A stretch of 64,000 nt of DNA from Bacteroidales bacterium UBA5515. Lineage in GTDB: Bacteria > Bacteroidota > Bacteroidia > Bacteroidales > P3. This document shows positions 1 through 7,546 of this stretch, one piece after another. Location of the stretch: NCBI GenBank assembly GCA_002423895.1, contig DIOL01000035.1, forward strand, positions 6,328-70,327. The letters run 5' to 3'. The position numbers were made by a program, and so were the translations under genes. The stretch's first letter is position 1. Each line of letters begins with the position of its first letter. The notes under the pieces are model-generated. The model had not been told where the DNA came from, made no database searches, and saw nothing but the letters and a program-made list of their open reading frames with translations.

Positions 1-62
1 ACAGTAGAAGCTACCGCTTTATCATAAATAACAATTGAGATTGTTCCAATTCTCTTTTCCAT
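1..62 (-). CDS. TM1266-type hydrogenase-system regulator, N-terminal fragment
   Basis: Only the first 20 codons are in the window; the gene runs off the left edge. The translated start, MEKRIGTISIVIYDKAVAST, resembles the beginning of the small TM1266-family proteins (putative iron-only hydrogenase system regulators, about 80 residues, ferredoxin-like fold), which open with MEKR followed by a beta strand ending in a D/K-rich turn. In anaerobes these genes usually sit beside [FeFe]-hydrogenase maturation genes. A TATCTTTG box lies upstream at 178-185 on the same strand. The identification rests on 20 residues, so it is tentative; the sequence beyond the window would settle it. Confidence 0.45.
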   Translation of the reverse strand, partial: MEKRIGTISIVIYDKAVAST

Positions 63-177
63 TAGTCCTGCTTTTGGATTAGATTAATAAATATTTTTGT
101 TTAATAGATTGATTTTACTCGCTTTGCGAAAGAGTTCCATAAATGAAAGTCTTATCACTCAGGTTTCAAATACGCTG

Positions 178-205
178 CAAAGATACAAAAGATTTCTTTA
201 ATCAA
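178..205 (-). promoter_or_regulatory. Bacteroidota-type promoter of the TM1266-like gene
   Basis: On the minus strand, TTG (203-205) and TATCTTTG (178-185) are separated by 17 bases. This fits the TTTG / TAnnTTTG pattern of the Bacteroidota primary sigma factor, with a slightly short spacer. The gene start is at 62. Confidence 0.45.
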
Positions 206-354
206 TTATTTTTAAGTAGAAAAATTGTTAAAAGCTTCATTAAACTCAATCTCTTGCTTATTTCTGATAAATAATAAAGACCTTTAACCAGAAAATCAAA
301 GATTTAAACTAACGAAATGCCGTTTAGAAAAATTTTTGCTTGATATAAAACTGA

Positions 355-457
355 TATAATGCCATTAAATGATAAGTATAATGCCATTATACTTCCCATA
401 TAATGCCATTAAACCATCAATATAATGGCATTATACCGAGAATATAATGGCATTATA
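355..457. repeat. Array A: five palindromic units at 22-bp pitch
   Basis: Units of TATAATGSCATTATA start at 355, 377, 399, 421 and 443, so the pitch is exactly 22. The unit is a 7+1+7 palindrome. The centre is C in the first three units and G in the last two, so the array changes orientation part way. Units 1 and 3 lack the last two bases. Spacers between units (about 7-9 bases) are unrelated to each other. The array lies between the start of the gene at 62 and the end of the CPBP gene at 545. The rest of the gap 63-544 holds the promoter at 178-205 and, at 469-498, a flank shared with array C; I see nothing else in it. Confidence 0.9.
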
Positions 458-468
458 CTAAAATTAAA

Positions 469-498
469 CTTCGTTTGATAAGATTTAGATAAGGATTT
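469..498 (+). repeat. Array-flanking motif, copy 1
   Basis: This 30-base stretch begins CTTCGTTTGATAAG and ends ATAAGGATTT. It matches 21044-21073 at 25 of 30 positions without gaps. In both places it starts 12 bases after the last array unit, so it looks like part of the same element. Confidence 0.65.
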
Positions 499-544
499 CT
501 GACATGTATTCCTTATAAATCAGCTTTATAAATTGAGGGAAATT

Positions 545-1765
545 CTATTTCTCCCTAATTCGAATAACATTAACAAGAGTATCTTTCTTTGTCAGGGTGA
601 TGCCATGAGAGGAGTAAAGCATGTTTTTCTTTTCTTCAAAGGTTTTTTGTTTGTAAAGACGGTTAAAATCTACCCAAACAATATTATTTGAAACTCCTTT
701 TTGAGGTATTATTGTTGGAGTTTCTTCTCTTGATGCTATTGTGCCTCTTGAAAGCTCACTACATAAAGCAAATACAGATGTTTTAAAAAGTGGATCTTTG
801 CTTTCCCAATCCTCACCCTTATCAATTATCTTATCCCAATCTTTTACATTAAGAACATAAACCTCACGTTTCTCTTTTATAGTATCAATCTTTAAGTCTG
901 TATATTTACACAAATCGTCAATAACCGATTTATAATCAATAAAACTATTTGTGTCTTTTTGTTTTACAAGCAAATCATAGTTTCTGAAACTTAAAATTTC
1001 ATTTTGCTTAATCCAATATGTTTTAGTGTCATAAGCTCCAATTAGTCTTTCAGCAATAGAACCAAGTGTTGTGTTTTTAAAACTAATTGTTTCTCTTCCA
1101 AGTGTATTTGTTTTAACGGAATTATTGCCCCATTCCATAGTTGTATTAGTAAAAGTGGCTTTATAAGTTTTTCCTTCAAAATTAATTGGTTTATCGGAAT
1201 TAAAAAATAATCCCAGAGTAGCAATAGCAACAAAATTATTTAAAGCATGTGCAATTATGGAGGTGAGAAGATTAAATCTTAGTGTAAGATAGGAGCAAAA
1301 CAAACCAATCCCAACATATTGAGGGAATGAGAGGAAGAAACTCATAGGTTGAAGGTTGCCATAATGCAAAGATGCAAAGGTTATTGAACTTAGAATAAGA
1401 AAAGAGTATAACCTGAGTTTGGGTTTGTCTTTCAGGAAAAAGATTATTAATAAGAATAGTACTGAGTATATAATTCCTCCATAAACATTGATTATTAAAA
1501 CATATACAGTAGAAACTGCAAAACTAATCCAAATCCATGCTTTTCTTTTACATGCCCATGAACGGAAAGCAATTTCTTCTGTAATTGGTGCAAAAATCAC
1601 TGTAAGAAAGAGAACTAATCCCAGAGGTAAGTTGAAAAGGAACTTATAAATAGGATCATTAAATACATCTTGTTCTTTGTCAAAAAGTGTTCTAAGTAAA
1701 ACTCCCAAAGCTATTAGGCAAAGAGATATGACCAATAAATAACGATAGTTTTTCTTTAAGTTCAT
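545..1765 (-). CDS. CPBP (CAAX-like) intramembrane metalloprotease with extra C-terminal domain
   Basis: The N-terminal half is hydrophobic, with several membrane segments, and carries the three CPBP/Abi motifs: EEIAFR (E63, E64, R68), FASLH (F130, H134) and HALNN (H173, N177). These residues bind the catalytic metal in the family. From about residue 190 the protein continues for some 200 soluble residues, which the usual CPBP protease lacks. This part loosely resembles STN/DUF3738-like secreted domains, with repeated short beta strands and an FxNTTLGSIAERL stretch; that assignment is uncertain. Its substrate is unknown. The gene is transcribed alone from a TATCTTTG box at 1796-1803. Confidence 0.75.
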   Translation of the reverse strand: MNLKKNYRYLLVISLCLIALGVLLRTLFDKEQDVFNDPIYKFLFNLPLGLVLFLTVIFAPITEEIAFRSWACKRKAWIWISFAVSTVYVLIINVYGGIIYSVLFLLIIFFLKDKPKLRLYSFLILSSITFASLHYGNLQPMSFFLSFPQYVGIGLFCSYLTLRFNLLTSIIAHALNNFVAIATLGLFFNSDKPINFEGKTYKATFTNTTMEWGNNSVKTNTLGRETISFKNTTLGSIAERLIGAYDTKTYWIKQNEILSFRNYDLLVKQKDTNSFIDYKSVIDDLCKYTDLKIDTIKEKREVYVLNVKDWDKIIDKGEDWESKDPLFKTSVFALCSELSRGTIASREETPTIIPQKGVSNNIVWVDFNRLYKQKTFEEKKNMLYSSHGITLTKKDTLVNVIRIREK

Positions 1766-1775
1766 GGTTTTTATT

Positions 1776-1845
1776 GATTAATTATTATTTTCCAGCAAAG
1801 ATATATATTTTATTTTAAAAGAAGTATTTAATGATAATTTTAAAT
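1776..1845 (-). promoter_or_regulatory. Promoter/leader of the CPBP gene, copy 1 of a duplicated segment
   Basis: A TATCTTTG box lies at 1796-1803 (minus strand). The surrounding 70 bases closely match 2217-2286 upstream of the next gene, sharing TTTTCCAGCAAAGATAT and then TTTTATTTTA. No good -33 element is visible. Confidence 0.55.
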
Positions 1846-1865
1846 CAAAAAACCATATAATGTTT

Positions 1866-2207
1866 CTAATTCTCTTTTTCTAAGTCTTTAAGTGCTTTCT
1901 TGTTTGATTTTCTTGATGTAAATACAAAGAAAAGGAATGTAAGAGGGAAGAATTTAATTGTATATGGAGTTCCCATTTCTTTTTCGTAATCAAAATAACC
2001 ATAAATGCAGATTGAATAATAGATAACAATATACGACAAAATAAATATAAGTAAAAACCTGCTTATCTTAATGTTTTGTTTAATGGCTTGAACTGGATTT
2101 TGTAGTTTTTTGTAATACTTATTGTAAGGGAAATAGTAGATTACAAAATATAAAGCAAGTACAACTATGCTAATAATAATATCTACTAAGCTAAATTGAA
2201 TATTCAT
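1866..2207 (-). CDS. Small three-helix membrane protein, unknown function
   Basis: A 113-residue protein starting MNIQFSLVDII. It has three hydrophobic segments (about residues 6-26, 45-65 and 79-95) and a lysine-rich tail ending LKDLEKEN. I do not recognise a family. A longer reading frame from a TTG at 2240 exists, but that codon overlaps the TATCTTTG promoter box at 2238-2245, so the ATG at 2207 is the likely start. The gene has its own promoter, closely similar to that of the downstream CPBP gene, so the two may be co-regulated. Confidence 0.6.
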   Translation of the reverse strand: MNIQFSLVDIIISIVVLALYFVIYYFPYNKYYKKLQNPVQAIKQNIKISRFLLIFILSYIVIYYSICIYGYFDYEKEMGTPYTIKFFPLTFLFFVFTSRKSNKKALKDLEKEN

Positions 2208-2216
2208 ATCTTTTTT

Positions 2217-2286
2217 TGATTTATTAATATTTTCCAGCAAAGATATTGATTTTATTTTAGAAGGAGAGCTTAATGTTAGTTTTTAA
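2217..2286 (-). promoter_or_regulatory. Promoter/leader copy 2
   Basis: A TATCTTTG box lies at 2238-2245 (minus strand) in a segment that duplicates 1776-1845. It places transcription of the small membrane protein gene just before the ATG at 2207. Confidence 0.55.
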
Positions 2287-2464
2287 TGTGTAAACCAAAA
2301 ATAGTATTAAACCCAAAGAGTGTAAATAGTATTTAGTATTAATTTCAATTCTGCAAACAATAATAAGGGATAAAAGAAAGGTAAAATCAAGTAAATAACT
2401 ACAAAAACAAAATCTTAAACTAAATAAACAGGCTTTCAAACTAATTAAACTTCATTTCAATCTC

Positions 2465-2572
2465 AAAACAATGCCATTGTTTTGTCAAAACAACCGCATT
2501 GTTTTAGGCAAACAATGGCATTGTTTTAGTAAAACAACCGCATTGTTTTGAGTAAACAATGGCATTGTTTTT
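2465..2572. repeat. Array B: five palindromic units at 22-bp pitch
   Basis: Units start at 2465, 2487, 2509, 2531 and 2553. Unit 1 is AAAACAATGCCATTGTTTT, a 9+1+9 palindrome. Units 2 and 4 are identical to each other (AAAACAACCGCATTGTTTT). Units 3 and 5 share AAACAATGGCATTGTTTT, with the centre changed from C to G. The order 1-2-3-2-3 points to duplication of a 44-bp dimer. The array lies in the divergent gap 2208-2755. Besides the array and promoters, I see only scattered ATCAAG/CTTGAT words at 2575, 2603 and 2625. Confidence 0.9.
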
Positions 2573-2646
2573 ACATCAAGTCCTTATAAAAATATTTTAA
2601 TACTTGATTTAGTGAGATTAAAGTCTTGATAAATCAGCTCTATTTC

Positions 2647-2678
2647 TTGTGTAATTTGATTGTTAAAAGATATATTTG
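2647..2678 (+). promoter_or_regulatory. Promoter of the secreted-protein gene at 2756
   Basis: TTG (2647-2649) and TATATTTG (2671-2678) are separated by 21 bases, matching the Bacteroidota promoter pattern. Confidence 0.5.
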
Positions 2679-2755
2679 AAAATAGGATAGGAGTTAAGAA
2701 ATTTTTTCATAATATTGCATTCTATTTAATGGAAGTTATTTTCTTTAATTAAAGG

Positions 2756-3424
2756 ATGATGATGAAAAACAAAACTTTGATATTAATTTTGATTTGCTTT
2801 TTTGCTGTTAACACATTTGCTCAACAATGTGATTCATGCAAAAGAGATTTTAAACTTCTATTAATAATAAAAGATAAATCAGAAATAAACTCAACCGATT
2901 TGGAAATGAGTTGGGGAATAACAAAGAACCTATATTATATTAAATATACAGATTATATAGATAGCGTTTCAAAAGGGACATCTTATGTTTCTCATAGCCT
3001 TACAAGAGTATTTTCAGATATATGTTTAATGGCTGATAGCATGTTAGGAGTTGATTATTATTTTAAATATTTAAGTTTAATAAATGGCTCTTCTGAAGAA
3101 GAACGTTCTTTCGCACTTGAAAGAATTTTTGTTAAATACCCTGTGATTGTTCTTAATAAAATAGGGGACAACAAAGAATGGCTTAATTATTTAACTTGGG
3201 GATTTATAAACAATAGATATTATGGAGCTGTAAATCCATATGAAAAGGAAGATTATTCAGCAATGACTATTTATGAAGATTCTCAGAAACCTATCCTAAA
3301 TAAAGAGAATTGCAGAAAAATATTCTTTGAAACAAATCCAATCTTGAAGACAAAGTATAGTCAATATAGATATCAAATAGATTTTATAATAAATACTGCA
3401 ATTGATAACTTAAAAGATAATTGA
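2756..3424 (+). CDS. Secreted protein of unknown function
   Basis: A 222-residue protein with a clear Sec signal peptide: lysines, a hydrophobic run ILILICFFAVN, then TFAQ with likely cleavage after AFA at about residue 22. The mature part starts QCDSCKRDF and then has mixed charged and aromatic sequence without a motif I can name. Three ATG codons in a row (2756, 2759, 2762) make the exact start ambiguous. It stands alone, followed by the hydrolase gene, which has its own promoter box. Confidence 0.65.
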   Translation: MMMKNKTLILILICFFAVNTFAQQCDSCKRDFKLLLIIKDKSEINSTDLEMSWGITKNLYYIKYTDYIDSVSKGTSYVSHSLTRVFSDICLMADSMLGVDYYFKYLSLINGSSEEERSFALERIFVKYPVIVLNKIGDNKEWLNYLTWGFINNRYYGAVNPYEKEDYSAMTIYEDSQKPILNKENCRKIFFETNPILKTKYSQYRYQIDFIINTAIDNLKDN

Positions 3425-3465
3425 GTAAGTAAAATATAATAAAGCATTGTATTTTCATAATTGAT

Positions 3466-3473
3466 TAACTTTG
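3466..3473 (+). promoter_or_regulatory. -7 box of the hydrolase gene
   Basis: TAACTTTG overlaps the upstream TTG that begins the longer reading frame at 3471. This supports the later ATG at 3525 as the true start. Confidence 0.45.
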
Positions 3474-3524
3474 CTGAGTGTAATTATAAATAAGAGGATT
3501 AAGTGTTTTCTAAAAAATAATAAT

Positions 3525-4448
3525 ATGAAACGTGTATTTAAGATAATTGTTTTTTGTGCCTTTATAAGTTGTATAGGCTTTCAGTCATTTGCAATAAAAC
3601 CTGATAGTGTTTATGTGATGCGTCCAGAGAATCTTGGTTTAATTTATAGAGATTTAAATGTAACAACTTCTGACGGATTGAAGATTAAAACATGGTTTTA
3701 TCCTGCTCAACCTGCTCTTTCAGAAAAAGAAATAAATGAAGCTTGGAATAATCCTGTCAAGAAACCTTATAAAACAATTGATAAAGAACCTCGCCCAACA
3801 ATAATTATTGCTAATGGTGATGCAGGAAATATGTCTTACCAGCAAGTGCATTTTGCACTAAATTTTACTTCAAAAGGATATAATGTAGTAACTTTTGATT
3901 GGCGTGGTTTTGGAGAAAGCAGTGAGTGGGAGATAAATAATGATTATTTAGTTTATTCGGAGTTCTTGCTTGATTATGATGCAGTAATAAAAGAAGTATT
4001 AAAACAAAATGAAGAGGTAGATACTAATAGAATTGCTGTTTTTGGATGGTCAACAGGAGCATATCTTTCTATGGCAGCATCAAGTAAGTATGATAATATT
4101 AAAGCCTTTGTAGGTATTGGCTTAATTACTTCTTTTGATGATGTGCTTCCTCTTTTAAAACAATTACAAACCCATAAAGATCGTAATTTAATAGTCCCTG
4201 ATAACTATCCTAAAGAATTATTGCCAGTAAACTTAGCACCAAACTATAACAAATCAACATTTCTAATAGTTGGAGAAAAAGATAATCGTACACCCGTTTG
4301 GATGAGCAAGAAAATATATTCATTACTACCTTCAAAGAAAGAGTTATGGATAGTTGAAGGAGCAGAGCATGGAGGGCAAAATGGTCCAATAAAAGATTTC
4401 AAACTTTTCGATGAAAGATTTATAGAGTTTTTGGATAAGAACTTGTAG
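3525..4448 (+). CDS. Exported alpha/beta hydrolase
   Basis: A 307-residue serine hydrolase. Visible family features are the oxyanion-side motif FDWRGFGES (about 125-132), the nucleophile elbow GWSTGA with S176, an acid at D253 in VGEKDNRTP, and H282 in EGAEHGG, in the expected order. The start MKRVFKIIVFCAFISC looks like a signal peptide with cleavage near SFA (about residue 23), so it probably acts in the periplasm. I chose ATG 3525 over the upstream TTG 3471 because the longer version has no signal peptide at its start and overlaps a promoter box. The substrate cannot be told; relatives include peptidases and esterases. Confidence 0.8.
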   Translation: MKRVFKIIVFCAFISCIGFQSFAIKPDSVYVMRPENLGLIYRDLNVTTSDGLKIKTWFYPAQPALSEKEINEAWNNPVKKPYKTIDKEPRPTIIIANGDAGNMSYQQVHFALNFTSKGYNVVTFDWRGFGESSEWEINNDYLVYSEFLLDYDAVIKEVLKQNEEVDTNRIAVFGWSTGAYLSMAASSKYDNIKAFVGIGLITSFDDVLPLLKQLQTHKDRNLIVPDNYPKELLPVNLAPNYNKSTFLIVGEKDNRTPVWMSKKIYSLLPSKKELWIVEGAEHGGQNGPIKDFKLFDERFIEFLDKNL

Positions 4449-4563
4449 AGATTAATAAAATTTGAGAAAGAAGTATTTATATAAAATAATTACATTTTCA
4501 GTTGAGAAATTGTGATAAATAGTAAATAAATATAATTGAAGACTAATAAAATTACGATATAAT

Positions 4564-7482
4564 ATGGAAATTCCAAAATCACTTATTGAGAAAATGAATA
4601 AAAATCAACTTGTAATCTTTGCAGGTGCAGGATTGTCAATGAATGCAGGTCTTCCAAGTTGGATTGATTTAATTAATGGCATACTCGATGATTTAGGAGA
4701 TAAAGAACCTAAAAAAGATAAGTACAAGGACGCATTAAAGGATGAAATAATGACTCCTTTAGAAGTACTCAATAAAATTGAAATTCACAAGGAATTTGTT
4801 ATTGAAGCGATAGATAAAATAATTAGAGGCTTTGATGATGTTAAGCCAAGTCGATTATTTAATTATATAGGAGAAATTTCAACAAAGATAATCACTACAA
4901 ATTATGATTATATTTTAGAGTCCATTTATAAAGATTTTGAAAAAGTTGTATATAATAATTCATTTAAAGTTTCTAAACTATCAAACTATGAAAAATATAT
5001 TTTTAAAATTCATGGAGATATTCAAGAACCAGATAAATGTATATTATTCTCTTCTCAATATGAAGAATTATATATTAAAAATGAGCAATCATCAATTTTT
5101 GAATTAAAAAAAATAATATCAGATAAATCAATACTTTTTCTTGGTTTTAGTCTAAATGACCCATACATCAATTTTGTTTTTGATTTTGTAACTAAAATTT
5201 ATGGTGGTTTCACCCCTGAACATTTTATAATTACTACTGAAAAAGAAAATAAATGGCCAAATAGAATTACTCCAATAAAAATCAATACTTACTCTGAAAT
5301 AGAATCTTTTTTATCAGAATTATCTAAAGAGAAAAATAATCAAGAAAATAAAGAAGAAACATTAGTGGCAAAACTAAATGATAATCATCATCATAATAAT
5401 ATTATTGATTTGACTGAATCTCTTGAATATGATTTGCCACCAAACAACAAGTTTTGGGTTGGAAGAAGAAAAGAAATAGAAAATATCTCTGTTGATATAT
5501 TTAAAGTGATTTTTATTACAGGTATTGGAGGTCAAGGTAAATCAGCACTCGCAGCATATTATGTAAAGAATTGTTTTGATGCCAAACTGTTTGAATATGC
5601 TGATTGGAGGGATTTCAAAGAGGAAACAAATAGATTTCAGACAAAACTAATTTCTATAATTAAAAGAATTTCTAATAATCAAGTTACAGCAAATCAATTA
5701 GAATGTGTAAGAAACAATGAATTAGTTGATTTGTTTTTTAAGTGTTTATCTGATAAAAAAATAATATTTGTTTTTGACAATATTGACAGTTATATAGATT
5801 TGGAAACTTTTACACCAAGTGGAGGAATGAAGTATTTTTTTGAACAAGCATTAGAAATAAATCATAACTCTAAATTTATCTTTACATGTAGACCATTTAT
5901 TCGAGAAGCTAGTTCAAACTTTTATCAACTTACTCTTTCAGGTTTGTCAGAAAAAGAAACTGAAGAAATTTTTTCATTATACAATATAAATATCTGTAAA
6001 GAACAATTAAAAGAATTAAGCAAAAAAGCATATACACTCACAAAAGGACATCCTTTATGGTTAAATCTTATAGCAGCTCAAGCATTAAGAGGTTTTGAAA
6101 CAGTGAACAAATTTATTCAAAGTATTGAAGATAAAACTGATTTCAATGAAGAAGGATTTTCTTCAATACTTTCGGAAAAAATTTTAAATGAAGTATGGTA
6201 CTCTCTCAATAATAAGCAACAAACATTACTTAGGGGAATTGCAGAAACTGTAAAGCCAGAAACACTCTCTAATTTAAAGAAAATAATGGAATCTGAACTT
6301 AATGTTAATCAACTTGATAAAGCATTTAAAGTTTTGAAGAATTTGAACTTAATTGAACTAAAATCATCTGATATAAGTGAAGATCAAATTGAATTACATC
6401 CTCTAGTAAAAGAATTTATATCTTTGAAATTTCCAAAAACTGAAAGAGCAAAATTCATCACGTTACTAGTCCAATATTATGATAGGTTTATTTATATATT
6501 GAAACCGCAACTTAGTTCTAATATGAGTTTATCTGATTTTCAAAATTGGACATCCAAAATAGAATTACAGATAAACAAAGGGGATTTTAAATCTGCTTTA
6601 GTAGCTTTAGAAGAAGTATCAGCATCAATTATATCAGCAGGATTTTCTGAAGAATATTTAAGGGTTTCAGAGAGATTATTTAATTCTGTTGATTGGAAAT
6701 TAGCAATTGGTAATGAGTATCCATATTTTGAAACTCAATTTGATACACTTACACAAGTTATGACACAATATGGTAATTTCAACGATTGTGAATTATTATT
6801 AGAAAAATATTCTAAATTAATTAATGGGAAAAGTTCAAAATACTTATCTTATTGCAGTGGAAAATGTTATTTATATTGGTATCAAGAAAAATTCAATGAG
6901 GCTATTGAAATTGGAGAGTATGGTCTTTTTTTGATTAATAATTCAGGTATTTCTGATAATTATTCACTTAGACACAATTTAGCATTAGCAAGAAGGGACT
7001 CTAAAATAGATAAAAATATAAAAGAAGCATTATTGTATTTTCTTAAAGGGGAAAATTTAGAAAATATAATTAATAATGTGAATGTAGATTTAGGAGGTCA
7101 TTTCTATGGAAATATTGGTAAGTGTTTAGAACTTCTTAATGATAAAGTAAATGCATTGACTTGTTATTATATATCGTTTTCCATATTATGTAACGAAGAT
7201 AATAATAATTCGAAGTTAAATTTAGGCTATGCTGCATCTTGGATTTATAGCATACTTAAGGATACGAAAAATAAATTAGATTCGCTATACTTTTTAAAAC
7301 TGAGTATTAACATTTGGGAACATTCTTCACCTCCTAGAGCAGATAAAATGAAGAAAGAATGGAAAAATTTCATTATTGATAAACAGACAAAACAAGAAAT
7401 TGAAAAGATTCCTGATTGGAAGATAGCTAATTACTGTAAGGAAAAATCAAAAACTTATATTGGTAGTGGTTTTGTAAAATAA
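4564..7482 (+). CDS. SIR2-STAND NTPase-TPR protein, likely anti-phage defence
   Basis: A 972-residue three-part protein. Residues 1-250 are a SIR2-like domain: GAGLS at 21-25, TTNYD at 111-115, KIHGD with H150, and GFSLNDP at 194-200; such domains in defence proteins usually degrade NAD+. Residues 290-560 are a STAND-type ATPase: WVGRRKEIE, Walker A GIGGQGKS (320-327), Walker B IIFVFDNID (400-408) and TCRPF (441-445). The remainder is helical with TPR-like repeats, the usual sensor part. The layout matches SIR2-STAND defence proteins of the Avs5-like type, in which a phage protein triggers NAD+ depletion. The gene stands alone and is strongly A/T-biased in codon choice. Phage defence is inferred from architecture. 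Confidence 0.8.
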   Translation: MEIPKSLIEKMNKNQLVIFAGAGLSMNAGLPSWIDLINGILDDLGDKEPKKDKYKDALKDEIMTPLEVLNKIEIHKEFVIEAIDKIIRGFDDVKPSRLFNYIGEISTKIITTNYDYILESIYKDFEKVVYNNSFKVSKLSNYEKYIFKIHGDIQEPDKCILFSSQYEELYIKNEQSSIFELKKIISDKSILFLGFSLNDPYINFVFDFVTKIYGGFTPEHFIITTEKENKWPNRITPIKINTYSEIESFLSELSKEKNNQENKEETLVAKLNDNHHHNNIIDLTESLEYDLPPNNKFWVGRRKEIENISVDIFKVIFITGIGGQGKSALAAYYVKNCFDAKLFEYADWRDFKEETNRFQTKLISIIKRISNNQVTANQLECVRNNELVDLFFKCLSDKKIIFVFDNIDSYIDLETFTPSGGMKYFFEQALEINHNSKFIFTCRPFIREASSNFYQLTLSGLSEKETEEIFSLYNINICKEQLKELSKKAYTLTKGHPLWLNLIAAQALRGFETVNKFIQSIEDKTDFNEEGFSSILSEKILNEVWYSLNNKQQTLLRGIAETVKPETLSNLKKIMESELNVNQLDKAFKVLKNLNLIELKSSDISEDQIELHPLVKEFISLKFPKTERAKFITLLVQYYDRFIYILKPQLSSNMSLSDFQNWTSKIELQINKGDFKSALVALEEVSASIISAGFSEEYLRVSERLFNSVDWKLAIGNEYPYFETQFDTLTQVMTQYGNFNDCELLLEKYSKLINGKSSKYLSYCSGKCYLYWYQEKFNEAIEIGEYGLFLINNSGISDNYSLRHNLALARRDSKIDKNIKEALLYFLKGENLENIINNVNVDLGGHFYGNIGKCLELLNDKVNALTCYYISFSILCNEDNNNSKLNLGYAASWIYSILKDTKNKLDSLYFLKLSINIWEHSSPPRADKMKKEWKNFIIDKQTKQEIEKIPDWKIANYCKEKSKTYIGSGFVK

Positions 7483-7546
7483 AGTATAGGTTAATTTCTA
7501 AAATAAAAGTTTATTTTGATTTTTGTGTTTTACAAACAATAAAACT

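Noticed and set aside
2257..2439. 60-codon frame on the minus strand upstream of the small membrane protein
   Set aside because: It is hydrophobic by base composition only, overlaps the promoter/leader copy at 2217-2286 and has no family or clear ribosome site.
355..2572. CRISPR arrays at the short repeated units
   Set aside because: Units of 13-19 bases with 3-9-base gaps are too short and tight for repeats and spacers, the units flip orientation, and no cas genes are nearby.
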